This document shows positions 48,374 to 60,520 of a DNA stretch of 64,000 bases, in pieces. A program made the translations under genes and the position numbers. The notes beneath the pieces are model-generated. The model saw only the letters and a program-made list of their open reading frames with translations. It was not told the origin of the DNA and searched no databases. The stretch's first letter is position 1. Every line of letters begins with the position of its first letter. Source of the DNA: Symsagittifera roscoffensis (taxonomy: Eukaryota; Xenacoelomorpha; Acoela; Convolutidae); assembly GCF_963678635.1 (NCBI RefSeq), contig NC_087062.1, forward strand, positions 6,066,193-6,130,192, in the 5' to 3' direction.

Positions 48374-51300
48374 TCAGAGAATCACAAGAAGAAGAAACAA
48401 AATTAAAATAGTGATTGAGAGCACAAATATGGCTGTCCATTGTCGCTTGTCATCTGACAGTCGGGTCACTTTAGCCAATTTCTTCATCACGTTGTCCATT
48501 TTGGAGGATGTTGAATCCATCTCGTGGTGCAGATCATCAAGCGCTTCATTCTGGTCGTCCAACTCATCTCCGATCTGTCTGCTCATTGACTTCAGAACTC
48601 CGATACTTGTTGTCACTCGGTCAATCTAGAATGCATTTTAAAAATTTACAATGAAGCTATTGAATAATCAAAAATTAAATTAGAAAGAAACTCAAAGCGA
48701 CAAGCAGCGATTGTTGAGAAAACAACAAGACCCAAAACGGTCCCAAAAGCTGTACAACTCAAAGCACGTTTCAGTAAAACAAGGCATCTAAACGGTTAAA
48801 TTTGAGACCGGCTGACACTTGTTTTTTTAAAGTCAGTCGCGCAAACTGATTAAACATATTCAAATCCAAAAAATTAATCACTCATTTAGGACTTAACCAA
48901 TATTTGAGGTTAACGAGCATGCAATAATTTTTTTTCAAACTAGAATAATCTCTCCGTCCTTTTAGTAATTTTACCACATCGAAGTCCCAAAATAGAAGCA
49001 TAATGGGACTGGTAAATGTTTTCCTGTTCCTAGTTACTGGCATAGATTAGAAGCTGCATTACCGAACGCAGGAAAAGAGCACGTACTAATTTAGTCTCAG
49101 GGGAATTTAAAACAGGGTAGGGTGTTGTTATTTCTTGTACTTCAAATTGGTTCTCGCATAATTAGCCTGTAGATTACGTCAATAGCGCGCTTATAGCCAG
49201 GGCTTAAATTTCACCCCCACAATCGACCAGGAAAAAATGAATTAATGATTTTGAAAAAATTATGCCAATTGTTTCAAAAACTATTCCAACGTCTCCAAAC
49301 GATTCAAAAATGCAGCACTACAATTTCATCTTTTTATTAACCAGTGGGTCAAATATAACCAAATGTAAATATATTCGTTCATGATCATGCACAACTATAG
49401 TGGACTAAGACGAGAGATAATCTCGTGCTTTCAGGGAATATTGATTGCTTCTGCTGACGCCGCATGTGTACTGCACTTCTCTTATCGTGTTAGCAATACG
49501 CGAGTTAAAAGTGGTTCAAGTTCATTCTCTTCAAATGAAGTCCACTTCTGTTGCCCCGTGGCACAAAATAAACCAAATCTAAGAAATATTTGAGCATAGA
49601 TAACACTCAATTGTTTTGATCACGCCACAATTTAGTTAAATATTCAAGGTAATCACTGAAAATCAAACAAAACACTAAATAGAACAGATCAATTTCCGTA
49701 CCAACCAACAACTCGAAAAATTTAATCACGTCAACAATCCCCCCTTTGTGCCTTTTTCAGAATCCCCCTGCTTTAAGTTTCAAATTTTCAAAAATTTCCG
49801 TATCAATTTAGCATTTCTAAGAAGTTTAAAATTATTAACCAGACAAAAAAAAATTTTGCCGTTTATTTTAATGTTATTTTAAAAAATCTCAAATTCTAAG
49901 ATATTTTTGATGCAAAATGGATACTTAACTCCCAATTGGAGCCTACCTTTGAAAAAATTAGAGTCAATGAAACTTGCTGATTAAAAAACACACACAGGCG
50001 AAGATGAGATTCGCACCACTTCCGATGCAAAACAAGAAAAAAATCGGAAATGTCAAAAAAATAGATCTATCAAAATGATAAGGCTAGTTCTGAAATAAAA
50101 ACATGCCGAAGCAATAAAATGTGAAATAAGTATCGGAAGAAAGGGTAACCAGCGGTAAAAAAAACCAAAAACGCCTTGCCAGACACCTTTTAAGTCGAAA
50201 AAAAAATAAGACAACCATTAACTTATGAAAAGTTAAGTACCCCTCACCCTCAAAACACAGACACACATACACTAACTTTTCCGCAATATGAGACGAAATA
50301 TGAGGCCCAATCAACCGATAGAATATCGGTCGAAACCAATCAAGCCAAAAAAAGGAGCAAGCAAAAAAAACAAAATGTGGCCATTAAAATTATAATTTCT
50401 ATAAAATTTTTTAGTATTTTGGGCGATCCAGAGGTGATCATTAAAATTTTTTTGCGTTGAACCCGAAAGTAGGTCACTAAGCCGATAAAAAATAGGCCGA
50501 AATCAGTTGGGCAAAATAAAGTTTTTAAGCAAAAATACATATGAAGTCAAGATTAGTGAAATTACAAACTGTAGAGATACATCATAACACTTATGTTAGA
50601 AAACTATATATAAAAAAAAAACATTTTCAATGGCAACTAAGCCGAAAAAACATAAGCTTACAATAATAAGCCGACATTTTTTTTTGAAATGGACTATTTC
50701 ACGTTTGAAAACAAAACAGGTCTTGTCAGATTCGAACCGAGGACCTTTGACGTCCCAGCTGCAACCGTAACCTCCAGACCAAGTCTGCCGGAGACATAAA
50801 GAAACTTGAATTCATTATGAACTGATCCTAAATTTACCATTTCTCAGTTTGAGCTTTCCGTGAACAAAGTTATTTACGGGAAAAAAGTATAATACCTGAT
50901 TGCAATACCCTTGCTTATCGCAGGGGTAATAAATATTTAATATTAACATCTGTTTGATTTCATAACTTTTGGAAAAATAAATTACTAGGAAACTAATTCT
51001 CACTGACCCACAAATAAAAACCCCTTAATTAAACAGAAACACTCGGAACCAATTCTAAGAACACTCAGCCGACGCAAATGACCGTAAAACTTATGAATCG
51101 AAAACAAACTTATCACATTTGGTAAAATTGAAGCCAAAATTGAAAAAACGTTAACAAAATTTCCATTCAGGCGAAGCTTCATTTCGCAAACACAAGTGAA
51201 GAAAAAGAAAAAAAGGTAAAACCAATAGGAATCCTGATATGCGCCGCGGCCTTGTACCCCTACCTCAGGGTTCAGAGTCTAACGTCCTCGCATCTGCGCC

Positions 51301-52956
51301 AGGTACGCTTGATAAGCATCAAACACTAGCCACCAATAAACCATGCACAACCATACACAGAGGCGATTCAAAACCACTTGCGATACAACACAGACAAAAT
51401 TTTTGAAATTATCGAAAAAGCGTAACTTCTAGGCTAAGTGGGAAGGATCCTGGAAGATGTAAAGGTTCAATAAAAAAGTAAGTACAATTTAAAAGCAACG
51501 TTTTTTACGAAAAAGAAAGTCTAGTTTCGGTTACAAAACACCTACTCTCGCTAGTGTTATAATGCTAATGCAACTAAAAGAGCCAGATATAAAGCTGATG
51601 CAGCAAAAGTGAGCAAAATATAATGCTATTGCTGCAAAAACGCTTCCAAATTAAATGAACACTTCTATTTGAGAATTGGTATGTACAAAAAAAAATCGTA
51701 ATTAAATGACACTAAACATTACATGTGTAAAAAAAGAGGGTAATAAAGAATTTTTAAATGATAAAAAGCCTGTTGGCATAGCTCCACTAGGGCAACAAAA
51801 ATTTCCAACTATTCTTTAAGACAAAATTTTTTACGGAATAAATTCTAATATCCGTTTGGATAACGCTTGCTAATCGGAAAAAAGTCGAAAATCACATTAT
51901 TTGCTGGCCATCAAAAATTCTAAAACAAAAATATTTCCTGGTACAATTAAATCGTTGAGAGACAATTATAAAGCAAAAGCGTTGCTCACATTTTCAGTTT
52001 CTGTAAAAAAACAATTAACAGCGCATTCATCTGATAAAGTAATAATTTCTGAAAAAATTATAAAATGGGCTTAATCTGGTTGCAAAAAAAACTGACAAGC
52101 AAAAAAATTTCAAAAATGAAACAAATGTATTTCATATTTTCAATTCAAGAATATTCAATTGAAAAACAGTTGATGTAAATTTTTGCAAATAAAGGTGGAA
52201 TTGCAATCTATTAACTAATCCTGGAAAAATGGAAAATTAAAAAAAAAAAAACATTTAATAAATTAAGCCAAGATTGCACTTTACAAATCTGCTTTATGGA
52301 TTCAGATGAAAAAAAACAATATAGAGGCACCGTAACTTTGTCACGTGCGAATTCTGTGGAGGTTTCAGCTGATGAAAAAAAAAGTAAAGGACCCTTCGGT
52401 TGCAATACCCTTGAAACGAGGAAAAACTGAAACATATTCTCACCTCCTCATCTTGTCTATGTAGAAGTTGTTGTTGCTCATTAACGGTATTGCTGATAAA
52501 TTTGTCGTTTTCTTCATCATGATAAGACTCTAACTTTGAATATTTCACATTGTTACTGCCTGACTTAGAGGTTTTTGCATAGCTACTCTGCTTTTTCTTC
52601 TTAGAGAAATCGTTTGTGACGCCATTGGTTGTCTTAGCGTTCCTAATCGCTGCGTCTACAATTTTTAGTTTGTCTTTCGAAGCTTCGATGAATTGCTTCC
52701 GAGAATTGATTTCATTTGAGTTAATTTTGAACTTTTTGGGGTTGGCTTCAACTATTCGGACAGTTTCTTCTATATCCTCGATATCATATTGCACATCTCG
52801 GAGAGCAGTTTTAATTTCGCCTCTAATATCGTTGATTTCCTTGAAACCATTCGAGTGAGAATTACTCTGTGATTTATTAAAGGAATCATGAAGCTTTGTC
52901 AGATTTTCGAGGGCTCGTTCCACGTCTGACTTAACAATGAAGTATGGATCTTCCAT
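48374..52956 (-). CDS. STX6: Syntaxin-6 (Qc-SNARE), two exons, complete
   Basis: Membrane-fusion SNARE of the trans-Golgi and endosomes. Exon 1 is 52956-52444 (ATG at 52956; 171 codons) and exon 2 48625-48374; donor GAG|GTGAG, acceptor TCTAG|ATT, phase 0, 3.8-kb intron. The 254-residue product matches the usual length (about 255). It starts MEDPYFIVKSDVE and has the N-terminal three-helix domain with the hallmark VEANPKKF near residue 67. A Lys/Ser-rich linker follows, then the Qc SNARE motif (IGVLKSMSRQIGDELDDQ.., ending in DNVMKKLAKV, with the central layer Gln in DDQNEALDD) and a C-terminal membrane anchor of about 20 hydrophobic residues. Two upstream non-ATG codons are open, but ATG at 52956 fits the family start exactly. 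Nothing appears broken. Confidence 0.95.
50718..50793 (-). repeat. tRNA-like sequence (SINE head or tRNA pseudogene)
   Basis: On the minus strand a B-box-like GGTTCGAATC follows an A-box-like TGGTCTGGAGG. A five-pair anticodon-type stem GGGAC/GTCCT encloses the seven-base loop GTCAAAG, which has T at position 33 and would place CAA as the anticodon. The T stem pairs at only four of five positions and no clean acceptor stem forms, so it is not a functional tRNA by eye. It lies in the syntaxin-6 intron. Confidence 0.35.
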
Positions 52957-53434
52957 TTTACTAATCAATTCATGGCCAACTGGAACATATTAGATTTATG
53001 TCACATCAAACAGTAAATCAAAAACTATGAAACTTAATTCGTTACTTTGGGAAAAGAACCTGTTTTTTTAGAGGAAAAATAAAGTTTATCAATTTACAAT
53101 TTCGAGTAAAGTATAAATTTTACATATTAAATATTTTATTCATCTAAGCAAAGCATAAAGTGAAACTAGAATAGATACGCATCAAATGCAACTTGAATCC
53201 GGCAAAAACTACCGGCTTCTTCCCATTGTAGCCGCCGTTCAACCCAGTAAGAAACAAAACAACCACAACATTTTTATACACAGGCGAAGTAATAATGGAG
53301 GTTTGCTAGTTTATTAATGGGGTTAGAAATTGCTGGGGCAATAATGGAAAAGAACCTAATTGCCAAGACAGTACTGAATTTCCATGCAATTCCACGGGTT
53401 TAGCTTCGAAGAACTCGAGCAATGAAAAAAAATG
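52957..53434. other. Spacer between STX6 and the GGACT-like gene
   Basis: Both genes are on the minus strand, so this holds the STX6 5' flank and the GGACT-like 3' flank. A minus-strand AATAAA at 53140-53135 could be the polyadenylation signal of the GGACT-like gene, about 300 bp after its stop. Confidence 0.4.
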
Positions 53435-54088
53435 TTATTCTAGAACATATTTACAGCTGTGTATCAAATTTCGCAGGTATTTTTCCTCAAACTCCTCGGG
53501 GTTGGGCTTGGAATCAATCATTTCTGAGTACTGTCTAGTTTTCGAGTTGGAATAATTGTTCAACTTAGTGTATTCAGAGTCATCCAATAGATTCGGAAGA
53601 GGATTGCATATAAGGTACGCGTCACATTGTACAGGATTATGAGTAGGCCACTCGTCGCATTCTTCGTCCAAACTGACGTCCCTTAGCAAAAGCTTCTGCA
53701 TATTGTTCACCAGATCAGTTTTATCAATTTTAAGGGGATCGTTAACGTGAACTTCTGGTAACACTTTAATTGAAGTTCTTGTATACCACTCAGGGTGTTC
53801 TTCAAACCAATCCAAGTAATCGCGCATCTTTTTGTCGATCAAAAAAATTTCACCTAAGACGTTCATATTAGAAGGATGCTCTTTCTCATTTAACAGATAA
53901 GGAATGTTCATCGTTTTCTCCAGAACCAAGGGCATTTTTTCGTAAGTCCTAGCCTTGCAAATGAATTTTGCTGAACCATTAACAGGGTTCATTAAATGCT
54001 CGTGATTTGGTTGGCTTCTCTTCAAAGTGCCATACAGAAAGACAAAAAAATGGTTATTGGAATTGTTTATGGGTTTCGAATTACTCAT
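53435..54088 (-). CDS. Gamma-glutamylaminecyclotransferase-like protein (AIG2-like fold)
   Basis: Enzymes of this family release 5-oxoproline from gamma-glutamyl amines such as gamma-glutamyl-lysine crosslinks. The single exon encodes 217 residues. Residues 14-28 read FFVFLYGTLKRSQPN, the substrate-loop signature; MNIPYLLN and GEIFLID follow, then YLDWFEEHPEWYTR, where the Glu of WFE matches the family's catalytic Glu. The later VQCDAYLIC strand completes the fold. The animal enzyme is usually about 150 residues, so this protein has an insertion near residues 105-150 (before VQCDAYL) and a 50-residue polar C-terminal extension. ATG at 54088 is preceded by TTTTCAG at about 54105, a possible 5' UTR acceptor. 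Catalytic assignment is by family resemblance. Confidence 0.85.
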   Translation of the reverse strand: MSNSKPINNSNNHFFVFLYGTLKRSQPNHEHLMNPVNGSAKFICKARTYEKMPLVLEKTMNIPYLLNEKEHPSNMNVLGEIFLIDKKMRDYLDWFEEHPEWYTRTSIKVLPEVHVNDPLKIDKTDLVNNMQKLLLRDVSLDEECDEWPTHNPVQCDAYLICNPLPNLLDDSEYTKLNNYSNSKTRQYSEMIDSKPNPEEFEEKYLRNLIHSCKYVLE

Positions 54089-54474
54089 CTCGGAAATCTG
54101 AAAATCATTAAGTCAAGGCAATTATCACTGGCAATTCAAATGCGATGATGTACAAATTTTACACACAGAGGCTAAGCGGAGCTTCGCATCACTTGCGATA
54201 CAGCACAATCATAAAAAAAAACGAAGTCGAAAAAAAATGAAAAATGTTGACAAAAACTAGGTGCACCAAAACTTTCGTATGTATCAATAAAGGAAACCTA
54301 GAGCCCAGCTAAAGCTGGAAAAACGAGTTTGATATTTTTTGAATTAGTTATACTGATCCAGAACGAAATGCTAGATTTCAAAAATTGCACTTTGCCTACA
54401 ACCTTCGTTGTTTGTCTACTAAAATAAATACGAAAATAAATTGAGGAGTAGCCGCCTCTCCAGTAAAAATTCTT
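54089..54474. other. 5' flank of the GGACT-like gene
   Basis: No gene seen. At 54160-54230 it carries an ACACAGAGGC...CACTTGCGATACA sequence also found near 51350, and in weaker form near 49990. Confidence 0.4.
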
Positions 54475-55510
54475 TCGATTGAACTTTTCATCTCAAATTT
54501 AATAGGGTAGTTTTAAAAAAATCAAAGTTTCAAAAAAACGGTCGAAGTTAAAAAACGTAACTTTCCGAAATCTGAACTTTTTTCTGCTACAAGAGGTAGC
54601 GGTCGGTAAAATAGAGAAGATTTCCAAAATCAAGTTTCTCGATTGAACACTAAAACTGAGATTTGGCACGGTAATTTTCGAGTAAAGAAATAAAACTTCC
54701 AAGAAACGGTCAAAGTTTCAAAACTTTCACTTATTTGAAGGCCATAACTTTATTCTTTAAAAAATGGGCGTACTAAGCTATTCAGGCAAGCTTTCAACAA
54801 TCTGTTGTGTCGATTAAACCTATGACATCAGATTTGGCAGGATAGTTCGAGAAAAATCCAAAAAACAGTCAACAAATCAGATTGCCGACATTTCCGATAA
54901 TCATAGCTTTTTTTGCTGATCATAGGAAGTAATGAGCCTGACGCTCATCCAGAAGAGATTTACCCAACCTTTAACTTCGATTGAACCCAAACAACCAAGT
55001 TTGACTGAGTAGTTCTCGAAAAAAGTCAAAACGTTTTAAAAAACGGCCAAAAACCAAAAAAAAATTAGGTATGCAATAGGGTGTAGTCAGGAATGCAAAG
55101 GAGTTTCCCAGAACCCACATTTTGGATTGAACTCAAAATCCCAAAAATGAGAGGGTATTTTTCGGTAAAATTCATATAATTAAAAAAACGCTCAAAAATC
55201 AAAAACCAGAAGGACAATAACTTCTTGTGTTTAAATTATGGCGAGTTGCCGCTGATGCACGTAAGCTTCCCGCTAGTTGTTATCTCCATCGAACCCACAA
55301 CGTCAGGTTTGGGAGGTTAGTTTTCGATAAAAGCCAAAAAGATTCAAAAAACTGTCAAAAAATACAAAACATCAGTATTCGGAGAGTTCGTAGCCGCCTT
55401 TTTGAGGGGAGCCTTTTAAATCCTCACCACTCATTGAAACATAAACCTCAGATTTATTAGATTAGTTTGAGAAAACGAAAAAAAATTCAAAAATATTGGT
55501 AAAAAATTCC
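54475..55510. repeat. Ancient tandem repeat, period about 160 bp, seven copies
   Basis: A TCGATTGAAC-like start recurs at 54475, 54639, 54810, 54977, 55124, 55287 and 55431 (spacings 164, 171, 167, 147, 163, 144). Each is followed by a CAGATTTGGC.GG.TAGTTTTCGA-type core and an AAACGGTCAAA-type tail. Copies are heavily diverged, so it is an old minisatellite or decayed satellite. ORFs inside it are chance. Confidence 0.7.
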
Positions 55511-56978
55511 CCCCACAGACTTTTTCGAAGGCTGTAGAGAAAAAGGAAAAGTAAAAAGGGACGAGGGGAGAATGCGGGCACACAGAGGTGTGGGCGGTTT
55601 TTCTATGCATACCGTTTTAAAAATCGGTAGAAGAGTTTTTGAGAAAAAAAAGTTTTGCAATAGAAGACGAAATTTTTCAAAGCCTCTCAATAAAAGTTGA
55701 AAAAAAAACAATCTCATACATTTTCATAGAACCTATTTTTACGAACCAAGAACTCTAGGCAGAATACCAAGCAATATCTAAATCAAGCAGAATTACGAAG
55801 CGGAAATAACGGCGATAATCTTCGAGCAGACATCAGATGAGTCAAAAAAAAATTGAATTTCTAAAAAAAAAACTAATAAGTTTCAAGTCCCTCTGAAACT
55901 ACCCTGTAAAAACTAATAGACACCCAGTAGCTAATTTTGAAATTTCTTGAAATTGAACATGTCAGCTGTTTGCGCAAATGATTTATCTGATTTTGTTAAA
56001 CTAGTTGTTAACCCCAAGAGACTACATTCCGATTTGAAAACGATTGCTAACCGCAAGCATAATTATTCGAACCAATAGTCGCAATGGTGACTCGAGGCAT
56101 ATAATATTCGTCCGGCAAACGTCAAAAATAGTCAGTGGCTAAGTCCAGAAATAAGTTCTTGATTTTTTATGGTCATTGCTTCAGCCAACTACTTTAAATA
56201 TCCTTGAAATCTCAGGCTTCAAACAAAAGGCTACAAACTTAGACCTCTCACTCGACTTATCTTCTGAACTACCTATACTAGTGATATATATGTCCCGAGG
56301 TGAGTTCCTACTTTTCCCAACTATAATGTTACAGATGTACAAAACAGATGTGCTTGAAGTACAAAACTACAATCCCAAAAATACCTCAACATACCTTAAA
56401 ATCATAACTGTATACTTTTAAGTCAAAACATTTTAGTTGGTAGCACTAGCGCCAGATATAACTCAAATTAGTTTCTACTTTCACGCATTTTATATATCAT
56501 GCTCTTCCTATATCTTGACTTGGAACAAAAATACAATTAAATGAACAAAACTTCTTGTGTATGACACATAGTATGACACTTTTTATGATCTTTGATCATT
56601 TTGTACAGATAGTTTAGAATTTTTAAAACCTGAAGATGCACAAACATGTCCGAAAACGTTTGTTTGAATTTACAACTTTAGAAACACAGAATACGATCAA
56701 GTATTCGATCAATGTCAGGAAACACAGCAGGCTGCTCCCCAAACTCTACAAACCGCAGTGAGACTGATGCCTGACTAATCTTCATCGATCAGTTTCGATC
56801 AATAGTCCATGACAAGCACAAGCTTTTACCGGTTGAAAATTGATGTAACCCAAAAGTTGGTTAACGAGCCGTGCTTCTAAACCCAAGAAAAACGTGGAGA
56901 CCACAGAAAGCAACTACGAGGTAGCTCTCTAGTTGCTGTAGCAGAGATGAAAAAAATTGAACGTGTTAAGAGATTTGC
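55511..56978. other. No recognised feature
   Basis: AT-rich sequence. The one moderate frame (56176-56421) has no recognisable domain or splice context. Confidence 0.4.
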
Positions 56979-57167
56979 AAAATTCGGACAGACAAAAAGA
57001 ATTCAAAAAAAGCAATATTCTAGTTTGGAGCAAATTTGCATAAAAATTTGAATTTTTAGATTACCTTGAGACATACTTTCTGTCTGGAAAGGTAGCTTTT
57101 CATGAAAAAATTGTCTGAAAAGATCATTCGCTCTTCTTATGTTTTTTCGTTCGTCTGTCCGAATTTT
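56979..57167. mobile_element. Small inverted-repeat element
   Basis: Ends AAAATTCGGACAGAC (56979) and GTCTGTCCGAATTTT (57153-57167) are perfect 15-bp inverted repeats enclosing 159 bp of AT-rich DNA. Consistent with a MITE; no clear target-site duplication was seen. Confidence 0.5.
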
Positions 57168-57234
57168 TCGCTACTAATCATAAAATTTCTGAAACTCTTG
57201 TGAAGGATTCATGGATTCACTGCAGTTCTAACGA

Positions 57235-57835
57235 AGAACATATCTCAGCTTCGTCAGCTACACTCAGTCTTCAATGAAACTTCGCAATCAATCAAGCCAC
57301 CCGGAAGATCAGTAGAAAATATTTGCGGCATTTCCTACTCTCAGAAAAATTTGAACCTGAATTTCAGACGGCATGGGAAACTGCCAACGATGGAACTGAA
57401 GCTCTGAACTTCGATGGTATTCTTAAAAAAGAGCCAAATCTTTAGAGGTGGTTCAAGGATCTCAATCCAGACACCATAAGCCTGAGCTTGAGCAACAGAT
57501 GATGTTCATAAAAAAAGACCAGATATCGCAAGAATGGCTTCTCTTTACCTCAGTGTAAGACCCAACCTGCCAAGATGGACATCTAACTTGCCAGTGCTAG
57601 AAATAAATATTAATGACATTATCGGAAGAGAAAAAAAACTCATCAGCAAAAAGTTATGCTTCAATTGTTTGTCTGCTAGTCACGGTATCCTGCAATGCAC
57701 TTTGGCATCACTTCGCAAGACATGTCAGAAGAAGCGTCATACATCTCTTCATGGCAGTTCTGGCAAGCCCGGTCTGCATCTCACGGCGACAATAGATGCC
57801 CATCAAACCAACAGACAAGCGTCATCGCCCTAAAG
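57235..57835 (+). pseudogene. BEL/Pao gag end and zinc knuckle
   Basis: Near 57345-57440 a frame resembles the Gag C-terminus (LSEKFEPEFQTAWETAN). From 57534 an open frame contains KLCFNCLSASHGILQC and a following TCQKKRHTSLH, the CCHC plus Cys/His block typical of BEL/Pao polyproteins just before the protease. Confidence 0.75.
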
Positions 57836-58099
57836 GCCCTGCACCAGCTTGGTATCAAACCAACAGAAGCTCCAGGATGCAAAAATGGACTGTAACAAAA
57901 GAACGCTAGGTCAACCCATTGAAAAATGAACCTCGCATATCTACCAAAGTCTGGTAACAAATTCACATTTCTTGTCTGGTGTTGAAAATCATCTCTAATC
58001 ACGAGCATCCAAACACACAAAATGGAGTCACCAAACTACAAAAGGTGAGAAACTACAATTTAGTGGATACAGCTTCCGACAAGCCCCATAAAGTTGATC

Positions 58100-58250
58100 T
58101 CCTGCTTGAGATCGTGCAGTAACGGACATTGTGCAGTAACGGAACGTCAAGGAAGGAATTATACTTTCAACCGTCACGATGCTTGGTTGGAAAGTCAAAG
58201 GTGCTGTTGATACCGGCCAAAGAGTCATAACACGGCGGGGAGTCGTTTTC
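58100..58250 (+). pseudogene. BEL/Pao protease-like region
   Basis: A frame near 58155-58230 reads ILSTVTMLGWKVKGAVDTG, which may be the remains of the aspartic protease active-site strand (VDTG for the usual D-T/S-G). Too short and damaged to be certain. Confidence 0.4.
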
Positions 58251-59097
58251 CTTGACAGTCAGTCCACCACATTTAAAGGATTCTGGGATAGTAAAGAATA
58301 GTTCAACTCCTGAATCCCAGCACCCATACAACGAGCTTGAGTGTGTCAAAAATATCGGTAGGCTTACGACCTATGGCTCACATGAACGAACTATGGTGCG
58401 ATTGCCCATCAACAAATCACAGTTCATCTACGACGAATTCACTCAAAAATGGCTACCCGAAATTGGTCATTCAACACGCAAAGCTTTCCGGCAACTCATT
58501 TCCAAAGAAAAGAAGCTACGACAGAATGAAGAAGCCAAGAACCAATATATCGAATTCTTTCGAGAAACGATTGAAATTGGCAATATCGAGAAGGTACTTG
58601 TGTTAGATCACTTAAAACCGGTCGAAAATTACTTCATCAAGACTAATCAAGCCGTTTGGAAGTCGGATCGAACAAAAACGAAGTACAAAATTTTTTTCAA
58701 CGGACAGCTCTGAGTTCAAATAGAAAATCACTGAACGATTGTCTCCTGGTTGGTCTCAAACACTATCCAGACCAGTTCAACATCCTTGTTCGGTTCCAAT
58801 TTTACACAATTGCACTATCTGGTGACATTAAAAAGATCCATAGGCAAAAAGAACGAGACCCTAAGACAGAAATTTACATCAACTCTGCCGGATAAGTACC
58901 GAGTGACTCGTGCCATCTACAGCAGAACTTCAAGTAGTTATCACGCCATACGAGTTTTGTCAGAAACCACCGACAAAACAGATGATGAACAGACAAAGCT
59001 AGCAGTTCGCGATTCCTTCTACGTGGATGACCAGATCTGTGGTGCAGATACTGAGGGCGAGCCATCAGAATTCGCCAGAATATCACGGACACTCTGA
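58250..59097 (+). pseudogene. BEL/Pao reverse transcriptase
   Basis: 58252-58713 holds the start of the RT domain (VRLPINKS, then AVWKSDRTKTKYKIFF, the strand before motif A). 58656-58895 continues in another frame with SLNDCLLVGLKHYPDQ. 58750-59097 carries the palm motif FYVDDQICGADTEGE with an intact YVDD. At least two frameshifts break the domain. Confidence 0.8.
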
Positions 59098-59725
59098 TAG
59101 CCTGCTTGTCATTCGGAAGTAGGCAAAGAACAGCAAGGTTGTCATGAATAATATACCCGACAAATTGCTTGAAAACAAAAAATTATTCTTAGCTAAAATT
59201 GAGCATTGCGTCAAAACTCTTGGTCTCAATTGCTATCCAATTTCTGACTGTTTCTAGTACTGGTGGAGGAATAACTTGAAGTCAGTGAAGCCCATTGGCA
59301 TGTCCCATGCCACTACAAATCATATCAATCCAGCCAAAGTCTCGAGTGTTGTTTCTGAAGTAATTCTATTTGCTGCCGAAAAAGCCATAATTGTGGCCAA
59401 GTTCGCCACACTAGGTGACAAGGAAGCCGGATCCTCCGGTAACCAGAACTTGGTGCATTCGAGCCCCAAGAGATGCCCATTGAATTGCGCAGATTTTTGA
59501 CGAGGATCGAACTATTTAGGAAACAATTTTCACGAGAACTCAAGTCAATTCCGGACGCTTGCAAAATGCTAAAAAACAGAACAAAACAGAGTGCAACTCA
59601 TTTTTGACAATTGCATTCAGCATGAGTGTCCAAAGACGATTACGCATTAACCAGGTTCAAAAACATTTTTTTTTTCAAATTTCAAGAAAGATTCCACCCA
59701 CAAAGTAGCCAAGGTTGAGCAAAAC

Positions 59726-59805
59726 TTTTCGGTGCAGAGCGACTTCGTTTTCGGTGCAAAGCGACTCGTTTCGGTGCAAAGCAAAACGAGTGCAAAGCGA
59801 CTTCC
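59726..59805. repeat. Short minisatellite in the BEL/Pao element
   Basis: Three to four copies of a unit like TTTTCGGTGCAAAGCGACT, about 20 bp each, interrupt the RT/RNase H interval. Confidence 0.75.
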
Positions 59806-60199
59806 AGCTTGCTTCACTGGCTTGCTCCACTGACAGGAAACATCCACATGCCTAATACAAATTTGTTCGCAAAAATCAAGCCGAGTTCACAGGAGCCCTA
59901 ATATGCTCAATTTCGACAGAAAAGTTCAAAGTGGAAAATTCAAAATTTGACCCCAATTAAAAACAGGAACGCCTTTCAACCATGCCAAAAAACATTTCCT
60001 GACAAACAAGATCTAAAGTTCTATCCAGAGTTTTTCAAATGAGAAAAAAATAAGCAAATCACATGGAAATCTCTGGTCAGCTGAAACGTGCTAAAAAGAG
60101 AACAAAGACATAATACAGAATTCCACCTATAAATATTGGAGAGCAGCTCATCACCTCTGCCAAAAAGCATTCGAGCTCCTTCAATAAGTCGCCGGATGA

Positions 60200-60520
60200 T
60201 GCAAGCAAATTGGGAAGAGTTTTTGGTCCCCTTGGGCTAGTGGCACCTGCAACGATAATTGCGAAGATACTATTCCAAAAACATGAAACGGAGATTTGGA
60301 ATGGGATCGCGAAGTTGGCGCATATATAGCGCACCAATTCCATCATTGGATGGATAGCTTGAGACCAATAGCAGCAGGTGAACTACAAAATTTGCAACGT
60401 TGGTGGTCAGGGCCCTTCTGGTTGCAAACAAATGAAACTTGCATTTCAGCACAACCAGGAGTTCTCGAAGCAAATCAAGAGAAGCACGAGCTCAAACTTC
60501 CATCTGTCTGACGAAACCAA
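60200..60520 (+). pseudogene. BEL/Pao RT thumb / RNase H region
   Basis: A frame at about 60213-60290 reads GPLGLVAPATIIAKILFQ, which matches the conserved (D)PLG-x-x-(A/S)P block after the RT palm. The frame 60296-60511 ends in QRWWSGPFWL, like the RWWxGPxFL block just before the BEL/Pao integrase. Much of the RNase H domain is unrecognisable. Confidence 0.65.

Noticed and set aside
50718-50793. Functional tRNA-Leu gene
   Set aside because: Acceptor and T stems do not pair properly.
58874-60473. Minus-strand ORFs across the BEL/Pao region
   Set aside because: They are antisense to recognisable reverse transcriptase and RNase H segments.
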